DNA of 64,000 bases from Pyxidicoccus trucidator (GTDB lineage Bacteria; Myxococcota; Myxococcia; Myxococcales; Myxococcaceae). This document shows positions 1 through 9,008 of the stretch, piece by piece; position 1 is the first letter of the stretch; the number at the start of each line of letters is the position of its first letter. The stretch is taken from assembly GCF_010894435.1 (NCBI RefSeq), contig NZ_JAAIXZ010000034.1, forward strand, positions 1 to 64,000, in the 5' to 3' direction. The notes beneath the pieces were generated by a model. It saw only the letters and a program-made list of their open reading frames with translations. It was not told where the DNA came from and did no database searches. Position numbers and translations under genes: made by a program.

Positions 1-102
1 GGCGGTACGGGCGGCGGGTAGGACGGGGCAGCAAGGCGGTACGGGCGGCGGGTAGGACGGGGCAGCAAGGCGGCACAGGCATCGGGTCAATCAAGGCAGC
101 AA
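1..102. repeat. 34-bp tandem repeat, three units, cut by the window edge
   Basis: Units lie at 1-34, 35-68 and 69-102. The first two are identical and the third keeps the length and the terminal GGCAGCAA but has diverged inside. Fainter GGCAGCA echoes continue to about 200. Units abut directly with no unique spacers, so this is not a CRISPR array. It may extend left of the window. I see no convincing gene in it. Confidence 0.85.
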
Positions 103-407
103 CCGTGGTGCGGGCGGGGGGAAGGTCGGGGCGGCACTGCGGTATGGGCAGCAAGGGCGGCGGGCAGGGCGGGGCAGCACGGCAGTGAGGGCGGGGCAGC
201 ACGGCTCGCTCGGTCGGACGGCTCGGGCGTGGGAGATGGGGAAGGAGGGAGCCGGTCCTCAGCGGAGGAGTGCATTCGCGAGGGCCGGTTCGCCTCATCT
301 GAACCGCGCGGCGCCAGTGATTACTGGCGCTCCAGCGACACAGCGCTCGCGCCGGGAACCCAGGCGCGATTGTCGCAATCCAGTTGCGTCAATTCCACGG
401 AAGCTTT
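103..407. other. Gene-free stretch with decaying repeats and one palindrome
   Basis: G-rich sequence fades out of the tandem repeat. A perfect 8-bp inverted repeat (GCGCCAGT, loop GATT, ACTGGCGC) lies at 311-330, downstream of the hydrolase stop on the minus strand. It has no T-run, so it is at best a weak 3'-end hairpin. The short frames here look like chance open frames of GC-rich DNA. Confidence 0.5.
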
Positions 408-1163
408 CTAGAGGAACGCCAGCGCCGTGCGCGCGAAGGCGTCGCGATGCTCCTGGAAGATGGGGCCATGGCCCCCACCGGGGACGACCCACAGGCGGGA
501 CTGGGGAATGGAGCGGTACAGCTCCACTCCCAGTTCCACGGGGTAGAGCGGATCGCTGTCACCGTAGACGATGAGCGTGGGCGCGGTGATGGTGGCCAGG
601 AGCGGCGGCGTGAAGCTCATGTCGTCGTGACTGTCCGCGAAGCCGCGCCCGTATCGCCACAGCGCGCGAATCTGTTCATCCCCCAGTGAGTGGCGCGCCC
701 GCATCTCGGCCCACTCGGCCGGCGTGCGCGTCTCTTCCGTCAGCGTCGCCATGATGCGGCGAGCCTGCGTGGGGTAGTAGGGCGGGCTGGAGACGATGAC
801 CATCCGCTCCACGCGCGCCGGCTCCCGGGTGGCGATGTGCAGGAGCGTGTTCCCACCCAGGCTCAGGCCGATGGCGCGAAACCGTGGGATGCCGAGCTGG
901 TCGAGCAACGCGAGGACATCCGTCGCGCACTGCCGCACGGTGAAAGCGCCCGAGGGGTTGTCGCTCCGGCCATGGCCGCGCAGGTCCGGCACGATGAGCT
1001 GGTACCGCTGCGCCAGCGCGTCGAAGTCGAAGACGTGCCGCCAGTCCGCGCCAGCGCCGGTGAACCCATGCAGCAGGACGAGCGGGGCGCCCTGGCCGTG
1101 CACCTCGTAGTGCAGCTGCACGCCTTCGACGGTGGCCGTGCGCGTGGCTTGCGTTGCATTCAT
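408..1163 (-). CDS. Alpha/beta-fold hydrolase
   Basis: A 251-residue cytoplasmic alpha/beta hydrolase. The oxyanion segment LLHGFTGAG follows strand 3, the nucleophile elbow is GLSLGG (GxSxG), an acid candidate lies in YGDSDPLYP, and the catalytic His is in PGGGHGP near the C terminus. Together these give the full Ser-Asp-His triad order. The substrate cannot be read from sequence; relatives include esterases, haloperoxidase-like enzymes and lactonases. The frame stays open upstream, but the ATG at 1163 is chosen because GGGAGGAG sits just before it and the family normally begins with a short strand as here. It stands alone, with the zinc-finger gene upstream on the same strand about 120 bp away. 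Confidence 0.85.
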   Translation of the reverse strand: MNATQATRTATVEGVQLHYEVHGQGAPLVLLHGFTGAGADWRHVFDFDALAQRYQLIVPDLRGHGRSDNPSGAFTVRQCATDVLALLDQLGIPRFRAIGLSLGGNTLLHIATREPARVERMVIVSSPPYYPTQARRIMATLTEETRTPAEWAEMRARHSLGDEQIRALWRYGRGFADSHDDMSFTPPLLATITAPTLIVYGDSDPLYPVELGVELYRSIPQSRLWVVPGGGHGPIFQEHRDAFARTALAFL

Positions 1164-1287
1164 GCGTGACTCCTCCCAGTGCGACCGCGGGTTCGGACTC
1201 CACGGTCGGGCGAGGGGAGTACGGCAAGCCACCAACCCTTGATAGCGTGGGGACCGCACTCCCGGCTCTCCGCCGCCCGCCGCGCGA

Positions 1288-1764
1288 CTACACGGTGGGC
1301 TGGGGTTGTGCCTCGATGCCGAGTGCCTCGTGCGCGAAGCGGAACATGCGCGCGTTGAGCTGCTCCAAGTACTGGAGCGGGTGGCGCCCGGAGCGGTCCG
1401 CCGCGTCCTCCAGCTTCTCCTTGCAGCGCAGGTCATTGCAGAGCGTCACGCCGACGCGGCGCCTGTTGTCCACGTCGGTGGTGAGCATCCCCACCTCGCT
1501 GGACGAGCCATAGCTGTGGCACCACTCGCACATGCGGTAGGTCGGCTCCCCGCCCGGAGGCTCGCGGCGGAAGATGATGCCAATGGGCTTGCGGCTGCCG
1601 GGGGCGGAGAAGATGAGGTACACGCGCGCGCCGGACGTCTCAATCCACGCGAGGTAGTCCCGGACGAAGAGCGGGAAGGTGATGCCCTCGGGCATCTCGA
1701 TGACCCGGCGGTCTCGCGAGCGGAAGGACTCGATGAGCGCCCGGTCGTTCTCGAATCGAAACAC
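1288..1764 (-). CDS. FBP-type C-terminal treble-clef zinc-finger protein
   Basis: A 158-residue protein resembling the FBP_C family, the zinc-binding domain also found at the C terminus of fibronectin/EF-G-binding proteins. CEWCH at about residues 79-83 and CNDLRC at about 109-114 supply the four cysteines of a treble clef. The N-terminal half forms the alpha/beta part typical of the family, and the length fits a stand-alone member. A ribosome-associated role is suggested only by the EF-G-binding relatives. It has no signal peptide or membrane segment, so it is probably cytoplasmic. The neighbours give no functional hint. Confidence 0.75.
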   Translation of the reverse strand: MFRFENDRALIESFRSRDRRVIEMPEGITFPLFVRDYLAWIETSGARVYLIFSAPGSRKPIGIIFRREPPGGEPTYRMCEWCHSYGSSSEVGMLTTDVDNRRRVGVTLCNDLRCKEKLEDAADRSGRHPLQYLEQLNARMFRFAHEALGIEAQPQPTV

Positions 1765-1914
1765 GACGGCTCCTTGGCGAACGCCTGCACTAACAGCCGG
1801 ACCCCAACATATCCACCCGAACCAGGAAAGCAGCCGGGCCCCCTCCTGCTCCAGCCATGGGCCTCCAGGAGACTCCGCGGGAAGCCATGACAGGCTCCCC
1901 GCGGCTCGCGCGCG

Positions 1915-4900
1915 CTAGGCCCGCTTGCGCGCCGTGGGACGCCAGATGTGCTTCACCTTCCGGGCCGGTGAGATGTCGAGCGTCTGGCGCGAGAAGCTGA
2001 GGACCTCGCCCCCGTCGAGCGCCACCCCGTGGCCGCCTCCTTCGAGGAAGACGAAGTCCCCCGGGCGGGGCTCGGCGCCGTACCGGACTCCGTCTCCGTA
2101 CTCCAGGAAGTAGACGAGCCAGGCATTCAGGTCGGACGGGCCCTTGCGCAGGAGTGTCTTCAGCTCGGGCTTCAGCTTCGCCTCGGCCAGATACGTGTCG
2201 TGGTTGAAGAAGGGGCTGTCAGGGAGGGTGTCGTTTCCCAGGTCCTGCGCCCACAGCCGCAGCCGGCCCAGCTCCGCTCCCAGGTCGGTGTACGCCTCGT
2301 CGTTGAGGTCCTCCGTGTAGCGCCGCGCGGTGGCGGAGGGCTCCCAGAAGTCGTGGGGCTCGGCCGCGTCGAAGGGCTCGTAGCGCAGCGCCTCCTGCGA
2401 GAAGGTGAGGAGCACCGCCGGTTGGCCCTCCTCCGTGGTGGCCACCACCACGCCGAGGGTGTGGTCCGTGAAGAGCCAGGTGCCCGGGGGCAGTGGCGTG
2501 CCCCGCTTGTAGCGGTGCACCCCTGTGCCCAGGGTGTCCAAGGCGGCGCGCACACCGTTGAAGTCATGGCGCTGGAGGATGCGCGTGCGGACCCAGGCGG
2601 GCGCCTTCAGGGAGAGCAGCGCCGCCACGTCCGTGGGCTCCTTGTAGAAGAAGGTCCGCTGGCTTCCCTCCACCGTGCGGTCCTCCCAGCTCTTGTCCGG
2701 GTCCCTCCGCGCGACGAACTCCGCCAGCGCGGAAGGGGTGCCATAGAACTCGCGGGCCGCCGCGTTCCCCGCCAGCTCCCGGGGCTGGAGTGAGGGAGTG
2801 AACACCTCGGTGAGGGACGCCAGCGCGACGGGTGTGTCGGACACCTCGAGCACCCCCTGGTCGGTGAGAACCATGGTCTTCGTGGTGGCGCCGTCGGTGT
2901 GGACCTCGAGCGCGAGCCCCTCCCGCTTCGTGCCGCCGGCATCCGTCCAGCAGAGGAGGTCACCGGGCTTCACGGGGGAGCGCCCGCGCGCGCCTTCATG
3001 GCGGTAGAAGAAGTTGGGGAGGGCGGAGCGGGGCGCCTGCCAGCACAGGGGCGCGAGCGCCTTGCGGGCCTCCGGGGTGCAGCCCTTCTCCAGCATCAGG
3101 CCGAGGAAGACCTGGTGTGGGGCGTGCTTGGAGAAGTCCTGCGCCTGCTCTCCCCGCCGGGCCTCGTCGCGTCCCGCGTGGCTTCGGACGTGGTTGAGCG
3201 AGGCATTCAGGTCGGTGAAGACAGCGCGCATGGGTTCCTCGGAGGACTGCGTCCAGGAGCGGGAGTGGGCGGACGGCACCCAGATGAAGTGGAAGTCGGC
3301 GGGGGCCACGGCGTGGCACAGCTTCACGGCGGACGCGGACTCGCCGATGAGTCCCGGCGTGTGCGTGCCGCCGGTGAGGACGTCCACCGGCTCACCGCGA
3401 GCGTTGACGCGGGTGACGACGGCGAGCGTGTTGCGATGGTAGGGAATGAGCACGTCGCCCACGCGCACGCGAACCTCGCCCGGCACGTAGGGCACCAGCC
3501 CCGCGCCGTGCGTGTCCAGGTAGGCGAGCGTGCCGTGCAGGTCCTCGGTGCCCGTGAGCGGTTGGCCCTTGTCTCCAAGCTTCGCCACGGCGACGAGCTC
3601 CCGGAGGAAGCCGCCCACCGTCTGGAGTCCGCGCGGCTCCGTGTCGCCGGTGATTTCCTCGGTGCCCCACAGCCCGATGAGCTCGCGCAGCGCGGCGTTG
3701 ACGTCCGCATAGCCGGGGGAGGCGGAGTCGCCGGAGGCCAGGACGCGCGGCTCGGTGCTCGGAGGCCAGTGGTAGGCGAGCTGCTCCCGAGGCACCTCCA
3801 GGTCCTTCGCCGTCATGCCGGGCTCCAGTCCCAGCCGGCCGGTGGCGGCGGCCATCCGGCCCCGCTCGTCCACGTGGGTGACCATCCAGACGGTGGCGTC
3901 CCGGTCGAGCAGCAGGTCTCCCGCCGTGGTGGGGTGGGGTGCCTTCTCGGTGTCCGCGTACCGGCGCAGCCCGTCGCCGTGCAGCTCGGCGCGGCGCGCG
4001 AGGGTGAGTGTCGTGGGCTCCTCGGTGGCCGGGACGATGGCCTGGAGGATGTCGCGGTTGCGCGCGATGTGCCGGCCCGGGCCCTTCTCCCAGTCGGCCA
4101 GCGCCCGAGTCACCGTCTCCTTCTGTTGCTGCAGCAGGGCGCGTGCCTTGACGGCCGCGGGCTCCGCGGTGCTCGTGCCCGCGGCAGGCGTCGTGTCGAC
4201 CTTCCACCAGGTGGCGGTCCTGGCACCTCCGAGGTTGGGCAGGTCGTACACGGGCCCTTGGGTGGGGTCCCAATCCTTCGCAAGGAGGCCGTGCTCGGAG
4301 AGGAAGTCCCTGCGGACGCTGCCGAGCTTCGCGATGGGCTTCGCGGTGTGGCGAATGCGCTTGGCGTCGCCGACCACCGCGAAGAGGAGCGAATCCGCGA
4401 AGTCCTCCTGGGGGGAGTGCGTCGCGTAGAACGAAGGCATGCCGGCGGCGGTAAGGAGCGCCTCCACGTCCTGCTCCGACCTGCCCGGAAGCAGTGGGGG
4501 CTGGGGCGTGGACGTAGATGGGGACGCGGGTGTCGTCGTGGCCGGCGGAGTGGTGGTGGCCGGTGGAGTGGTGGTGGCCGGCGGAGTGGTGGTGGCCGGC
4601 GGAGTGGTGGTGGCCGGTGGAGGCGTCGTGGCCTTCTTCTTTTCCTCCTCCTTGTCCTTCTTCTCCTGCTCCTCCTTTTTCTTCTTTTCCTCCTCGCGCC
4701 GCTTCACCTCCGCCTTGTGCTCAGCCATCTCCTTCTGGAGCACCTGCTCGCGATGCCCGAGCACCGTGTTCCTCATGTTGATGAGTCCGGACGGGAGCGT
4801 CGCCGCGACGTAGTTGGGCGACTCGGTCTGGAACCACGGAAGGAACAGCCCGAGCAGGGGGATCTTGGTGGCGCTCCAGTTGTTCATGACCCAGCCGGTG

Positions 4901-5706
4901 GCTTCGCAATACTTCGACATGAAGTCGCGGGAGACGGCTGCATCCAGCGCGGAGGTGGTAGCCCCGAGCCCTATCTCCAAGAGAAGCAGCGGCCAGGCGA
5001 AGAACCTCCCGGCGGCCAGCACCTGCGTTCCGAACGAGGACACGACTCCGTTGACCACGCCCACGATATCCGCGCGGCGCTTGGGATAGCCCCCGCAGCG
5101 ATTGGACATCACCACGTGTGCGAGCTCGTGCAGCAGGATGTCTCCCATGGCCCGGTAGTCCTCGGGCGTCGGGGGCTGCAGCTTCCGCACGTAGATGAGC
5201 GTCGCGTCCGAGATGTCGATGTAATGGTCGGTCTCGTGGTCGTAGTAGTAGTGGCCGCCCGCGTTCGCCATCGCCGGGACGCGCCGGATGGGGATGGGGC
5301 CCATCTCCTTCACGAGCTCCTCCGGCAGCGCCTTCAAGACGTCGTAGAGGATGCGTCCCACCCAGCTCCGCTCCGGCTCTTCCCAGGGGAGCTTTTCGTC
5401 GGACAGCCAGGGCCAGCCCTCGGGCCAGGAGAGAACCAGCTCCACCAACGTGGTGGCCTTCTCCCCGGTGGCGGCGTTCGTCGCCTCGAGGGTGACGAGG
5501 TTCTCATGAGGCTTCGGGAAGCGCGTGTCCGAGGTAGCGGTGTACGTGCCGTCGCTCTCGATGGTGCCGGCGCCGGGCGGGTCCACCACCTTCCAGGTGA
5601 TGTCCTCGGGCGTGGTGGCCGGTGAGGTGGACGTGTCCCGGGCGGTGAAGCGGAGGCTCTTTCCAAGGAGGACTTCGGCGTTGGCGGGCTGGATTGTGAG
5701 CGGCAT
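1915..5706 (-). CDS. Large modular protein: Ig-like domain, HELAH metalloprotease motif, coiled coil, five degenerate barrel repeats
   Basis: 1263 residues from the ATG at 5706, which has a GGGAG ribosome-binding site; longer in-frame starts exist. Residues 1-90 read as an Ig-like (BIG2/invasin-type) domain. Residues 100-300 contain HELAH (193-197) after a long helix, a zincin motif, together with hydrophobic stretches. Residues 313-358 are a Lys/Glu-rich coiled coil, followed by Pro/Thr repeats (PPATTT) to about 400. The C-terminal 860 residues hold five related cores starting near 593, 748, 913, 1073 and 1214. Each reads PGD-hydrophobic...V.V...(W)xPS, like the barrel half of NlpC/P60 or CHAP hydrolases, but no conserved catalytic Cys-His pair is visible. 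There is no signal peptide. A role as a secreted effector or structural protein is inference; I do not recognise the full architecture. Confidence 0.7.
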   Translation of the reverse strand: MPLTIQPANAEVLLGKSLRFTARDTSTSPATTPEDITWKVVDPPGAGTIESDGTYTATSDTRFPKPHENLVTLEATNAATGEKATTLVELVLSWPEGWPWLSDEKLPWEEPERSWVGRILYDVLKALPEELVKEMGPIPIRRVPAMANAGGHYYYDHETDHYIDISDATLIYVRKLQPPTPEDYRAMGDILLHELAHVVMSNRCGGYPKRRADIVGVVNGVVSSFGTQVLAAGRFFAWPLLLLEIGLGATTSALDAAVSRDFMSKYCEATGWVMNNWSATKIPLLGLFLPWFQTESPNYVAATLPSGLINMRNTVLGHREQVLQKEMAEHKAEVKRREEEKKKKEEQEKKDKEEEKKKATTPPPATTTPPATTTPPATTTPPATTTPPATTTPASPSTSTPQPPLLPGRSEQDVEALLTAAGMPSFYATHSPQEDFADSLLFAVVGDAKRIRHTAKPIAKLGSVRRDFLSEHGLLAKDWDPTQGPVYDLPNLGGARTATWWKVDTTPAAGTSTAEPAAVKARALLQQQKETVTRALADWEKGPGRHIARNRDILQAIVPATEEPTTLTLARRAELHGDGLRRYADTEKAPHPTTAGDLLLDRDATVWMVTHVDERGRMAAATGRLGLEPGMTAKDLEVPREQLAYHWPPSTEPRVLASGDSASPGYADVNAALRELIGLWGTEEITGDTEPRGLQTVGGFLRELVAVAKLGDKGQPLTGTEDLHGTLAYLDTHGAGLVPYVPGEVRVRVGDVLIPYHRNTLAVVTRVNARGEPVDVLTGGTHTPGLIGESASAVKLCHAVAPADFHFIWVPSAHSRSWTQSSEEPMRAVFTDLNASLNHVRSHAGRDEARRGEQAQDFSKHAPHQVFLGLMLEKGCTPEARKALAPLCWQAPRSALPNFFYRHEGARGRSPVKPGDLLCWTDAGGTKREGLALEVHTDGATTKTMVLTDQGVLEVSDTPVALASLTEVFTPSLQPRELAGNAAAREFYGTPSALAEFVARRDPDKSWEDRTVEGSQRTFFYKEPTDVAALLSLKAPAWVRTRILQRHDFNGVRAALDTLGTGVHRYKRGTPLPPGTWLFTDHTLGVVVATTEEGQPAVLLTFSQEALRYEPFDAAEPHDFWEPSATARRYTEDLNDEAYTDLGAELGRLRLWAQDLGNDTLPDSPFFNHDTYLAEAKLKPELKTLLRKGPSDLNAWLVYFLEYGDGVRYGAEPRPGDFVFLEGGGHGVALDGGEVLSFSRQTLDISPARKVKHIWRPTARKRA

Positions 5707-5898
5707 CGCGCTCCCTGCATGAGGGATGAGCCCGCAGTATGCCTCGGGAGTCCCCCACCGCCCGTTCCCTCCAGGGGCCGACGGGAAGGCGCGCGGCAGG
5801 TTCGCTGCCTGACGCCCCGGATGCGTCATCATTCCAATCTGACGCATCCTGCTTCATGATGCCCCCGCGTAGCATGGGCTCCCCTCCTGGAGGTTCCA

Positions 5899-7419
5899 GT
5901 GCCCCCTCAACCGCCGCACTTCCACATCGCCATCGCGGGCAGCGGCTTTGGCGGCCTCGGCATGGCCATCCGCCTCAAGCAGGAAGGCCTCCGGGACTTC
6001 GTCATCTTCGAGCGGGCCCACGACGTGGGCGGCGTCTGGCGCGACAACTCCTACCCGGGCTGCGCGTGCGACGTGCAGTCCCACCTCTACTCGTTCTCCT
6101 TCGCGCCGAACCCTGCCTGGTCCCGCGCCTTCTCGCCCCAGGGAGAAATCCACGCCTACCTGCGCGACTGCGCGGACCGGTTCGGCATCCGACCGCACGT
6201 GCGCTTCCAGCACGCGGTCCGCGAGGCCCGCTGGGATGACACCCGGCAGCGCTGGCACATCGAGACCTCCGAGGGGCCCTACACCGCGGACGTCTTCATC
6301 TCCGCCGTGGGCGGGTTGAGCGAGCCCGCCGTTCCAGAGGTGCCCGGTCTGGCGCGGTTCCAGGGCAAGGTGATGCACTCGGCGCGGTGGGACCACGGCT
6401 ATGCGCTGTCGGGCCGCAGGGTGGCCGTCATCGGCACCGGCGCCTCCGCCGTCCAGTTCGTCCCGGCCATCCAGCCCCAGGTGGACCGGCTGCTCCTCTT
6501 CCAGCGCACGCCCCCTTGGGTCATGCCCCGCAAGGACCGCCCCATCAGCGAGGGGCTGCGGCGGCTGTACCAGCGCATGCCAGGCGCGCAGCGGCTCACG
6601 CGAGGGCTCATCTATGCGCTTCGCGAGGTGCTGGCGCTGGGGTTCATGAACCCCTGGATTCTCAAGCTGGCCCAGCGGCGCGCGCTGCGGCACCTGAAGC
6701 AGGCCATTCCCGACCCGGCGCTGCGCGCGAAGCTCACGCCGAACTACACGCTGGGCTGCAAGCGCGTCCTCGTGTCGGACGACTACCTGCCCACGCTCGC
6801 GAAGCAGAACGTCGACGTCATCACCCACGGCATCCGTGAGGTGCGCGAGCACTCCCTCGTCACGGCGGACGGCACCGAGCATCCGGTGGACGCCATCATC
6901 TTCGGCACCGGCTTCCACGTGACGGACATGCCCATCGCCCACCACATCCACGGGCGCGGAGGGCGCTCGCTGGTGGAAGTCTGGGGCGGCACCATGAAGG
7001 CGCACCTTGGCACGTCGGTGAGCGGGTTCCCCAACCTCTTCCTGGTGCTGGGGCCCAACACGGGGCTGGGACACACCTCCGTCATCCTGATGATTGAGAG
7101 CCAGCTGGAGCATGTGCTCGGCGCGCTGCGCTACCTGGAGGGCCGGGGGCTGGCGGCGGTGGAGCCCACGCCCGAGGCGCAGGCCGAGTTCATCCAGCAC
7201 GTCGACACCCGCATGGCGGACACCGTCTGGATGCAGGGCGGCTGCGTGAGCTGGTACCTGGACGCCACGGGGCGCAACTCCACCCTCTGGCCGGGCTTCA
7301 CCTTCACGTACCGGCGCCGCGTGGAGCGCTTCGAGCCCTCCGAGTACGTCGCCATCTTCCCCCACGGCCACAGGCTCGCCGCGCTGCCCGCGCCGTCCCG
7401 GAATCTGGCCCATGCCTGA
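5899..7419 (+). CDS. Flavin-binding monooxygenase, Baeyer-Villiger type
   Basis: 506 residues from a GTG with a CTGGAGG site upstream. An N-terminal FAD-binding Rossmann motif GSGFGG is followed near residue 155 by FQGKVMHSARW, which matches the Baeyer-Villiger fingerprint FxGxxxHxxxW. A second dinucleotide motif, VIGTGAS, then binds NADPH. Members insert oxygen next to a ketone, or oxidise aldehydes or heteroatoms, using NADPH and O2. The next two genes, a short-chain dehydrogenase and a QsdR/TetR-like regulator, lie in the same orientation with a 42-bp gap and then an overlap, so the three form a likely operon for turnover of a hydrophobic ketone or alcohol. The substrate is unknown. Confidence 0.88.
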   Translation: MPPQPPHFHIAIAGSGFGGLGMAIRLKQEGLRDFVIFERAHDVGGVWRDNSYPGCACDVQSHLYSFSFAPNPAWSRAFSPQGEIHAYLRDCADRFGIRPHVRFQHAVREARWDDTRQRWHIETSEGPYTADVFISAVGGLSEPAVPEVPGLARFQGKVMHSARWDHGYALSGRRVAVIGTGASAVQFVPAIQPQVDRLLLFQRTPPWVMPRKDRPISEGLRRLYQRMPGAQRLTRGLIYALREVLALGFMNPWILKLAQRRALRHLKQAIPDPALRAKLTPNYTLGCKRVLVSDDYLPTLAKQNVDVITHGIREVREHSLVTADGTEHPVDAIIFGTGFHVTDMPIAHHIHGRGGRSLVEVWGGTMKAHLGTSVSGFPNLFLVLGPNTGLGHTSVILMIESQLEHVLGALRYLEGRGLAAVEPTPEAQAEFIQHVDTRMADTVWMQGGCVSWYLDATGRNSTLWPGFTFTYRRRVERFEPSEYVAIFPHGHRLAALPAPSRNLAHA

Positions 7420-7461
7420 GCGCCCGCCCTCGTCTTCCGCACGACGCACTGGAGGCACCCC

Positions 7462-8307
7462 ATGAAGACGGTGAAGGACAGGGTCGCGGCGATTACCGGC
7501 GCGGGCTCGGGCATTGGCCGGGCGACGGCGGCGCTGCTGGCGCGCAACGGCTGCCATGTCGCGCTGTCCGACGTGAATGAGCTGGGCCTGGCGGAGACGG
7601 CGGAGCAGTGCCGCAGCCACGGCGTCCAGGTGCGCACCACGCGGGTGGACGTGGCCCAGCGCGAGGCCGTCCATGGCTGGGCGGACGAGGTGGTGCGGGA
7701 GCTGGGCTCCGTCCACATCATCGTCAACAACGCCGGCGTCGCGCTGGGCGCCACCATCGAGGACACCCGGTACGAGGACTTCGAGTGGCTGATGAACATC
7801 AACTTCTGGGGCGTGGTGCACGGCACCAAGGCCTTCCTCCCGCACCTGCGCGCGGCGGGCGAGGGCCACGTCATCAACGTCTCCAGCGTCTTCGGCCTCA
7901 TCGGCGTCCCCACCCAGGGCGCGTACAACTCGGCGAAGTTCGCGGTGAAGGGCTTCACGGAGGCGCTGCGCCAGGAGCTGGAGGTGGAGGGCGTTCCCAT
8001 CGGCGTCACCTGTGTCCACCCGGGTGGCATCAAGACCAACATCGCGCGCAATGCGCGGGTGACTCAGCGCAAGGGGTGGGTGGACGAGCGCTCCAACAAG
8101 GACTTCGAGAAGTCCTTCTCCACCACGCCGGAGCGGGCCGCCTCCGACATCCTCGCCGCCATCCTCAAGAACCGGCGGCGCCAGCTCATCGGCGGTGACG
8201 CCGTCTTCATCGACCTGATGCAGCGACTGCTGCCCACCTTCTACCAGCGGCTGGTGGTGGCGGGAGCGCGGCGCCGTCGGCGCAAGCTGCTGGAGGGCAC
8301 GACTTGA
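7462..8307 (+). CDS. Short-chain dehydrogenase/reductase (SDR)
   Basis: 281 residues with the classical SDR signature: TGAGSGIG cofactor motif at about 13-20, NNAG, a serine in NVSSVFG, and the YNSAK pair with catalytic Tyr155 and Lys159. The Asp after strand 2 (SDVN) favours NAD(H). A TGGAGG site precedes the ATG. It probably interconverts an alcohol and a ketone that feeds, or is fed by, the monooxygenase just upstream; this pairing is common in operons for steroid-, terpene- or long-chain-ketone-type substrates, but the real substrate is not visible. The stop codon overlaps the TTG start of the next gene. Confidence 0.9.
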   Translation: MKTVKDRVAAITGAGSGIGRATAALLARNGCHVALSDVNELGLAETAEQCRSHGVQVRTTRVDVAQREAVHGWADEVVRELGSVHIIVNNAGVALGATIEDTRYEDFEWLMNINFWGVVHGTKAFLPHLRAAGEGHVINVSSVFGLIGVPTQGAYNSAKFAVKGFTEALRQELEVEGVPIGVTCVHPGGIKTNIARNARVTQRKGWVDERSNKDFEKSFSTTPERAASDILAAILKNRRRQLIGGDAVFIDLMQRLLPTFYQRLVVAGARRRRRKLLEGTT

Positions 8308-9002
8308 AGCCACCCCGCGCGCCCAGGCGCCACGCCCCCTCCGGACCTCCGGAGCGACCGGCCCGCCGCACGCGACAGTCGCCCGCCCGTGTGACGCCGC
8401 TGGCGCGCCGGCTGGATGCGCCGTCGAAGGCCACGCCCCAGGACTTGTTCGCGCTAGCGCTGGACTGGTGGAACAAGGGCGAGCGCTTCGACATCGGCCG
8501 CATGGCGCAGGCGCTGGACGTCAACCGGGCCACGGTGTTCCGGTGGGTGGGCACCCGCGAGCTGCTCTATGGCGAGGTCATCTCGTCCCTCTTCGAGGTG
8601 GCGCTCTCCACCGCGCGCAAGCAGGCGCTGGGCGAGGGGCCGGAGCTCCTCGCGGACATCACCCAGCGGCTGTTCCACCTGCTGGTGACGGATGCGCCGC
8701 TCCGGACGTTCGTCCAGCAGGACGCCGAGTACGCGATGCGCATCTTGATGTCGCGCAGCAGCACGGTGGAGCAGCGCTGCGCCGCCAGCATCCGCGCGGC
8801 GCTGGAGGACGGCGTGCGCGCGGGACTCATCCGGCCGGTGATGGACCTGGACGCGCTGGCCTACGTCATCATCCGCATCGGCGAGTCCTTCCTCTACCGC
8901 GACGCGCTGACGGGGGACCCGGTGGACGTCGAGTCCGCCATCACCGCCATCCGCATCCTCCTCACGGTGGAGAAGGAAGACGCGCGGTGGAAGCGCCGCT
9001 GA
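8304..9002 (+). CDS. QsdR/TetR-like transcriptional regulator
   Basis: 232 residues. The start is TTG overlapping the SDR stop (TTGA), with GGAGGG in front, implying translational coupling. About 45 basic, proline-rich residues precede a TetR-type helix-turn-helix (FDIGRMAQALDVNRATVFRWVG split over two helices). The helical ligand-binding half resembles the QsdR-type branch of TetR regulators. It most likely represses the three-gene operon it belongs to and responds to a pathway compound; autoregulation is inferred from position only. The basic N-terminal extension is longer than usual, so an internal start cannot be excluded. Confidence 0.75.
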   Translation: MKPPRAPRRHAPSGPPERPARRTRQSPARVTPLARRLDAPSKATPQDLFALALDWWNKGERFDIGRMAQALDVNRATVFRWVGTRELLYGEVISSLFEVALSTARKQALGEGPELLADITQRLFHLLVTDAPLRTFVQQDAEYAMRILMSRSSTVEQRCAASIRAALEDGVRAGLIRPVMDLDALAYVIIRIGESFLYRDALTGDPVDVESAITAIRILLTVEKEDARWKRR

Positions 9003-9008
9003 GGCCCG

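Noticed and set aside
1..200. Possible CRISPR array
   Set aside because: Units are directly joined without spacers, and no cas gene is near.
2899..5625. 908-codon open frame on the plus strand opposite the large modular protein
   Set aside because: Composition is a Gly/Arg/Val/Leu mirror of the GC-rich opposite gene; no domain, no ribosome-binding site. Antisense shadow.
5854..8313. 819-codon minus-strand frame over the monooxygenase operon
   Set aside because: The plus strand has complete catalytic motifs in three genes; the minus frame is low-complexity His/Arg/Val/Asp. Shadow.
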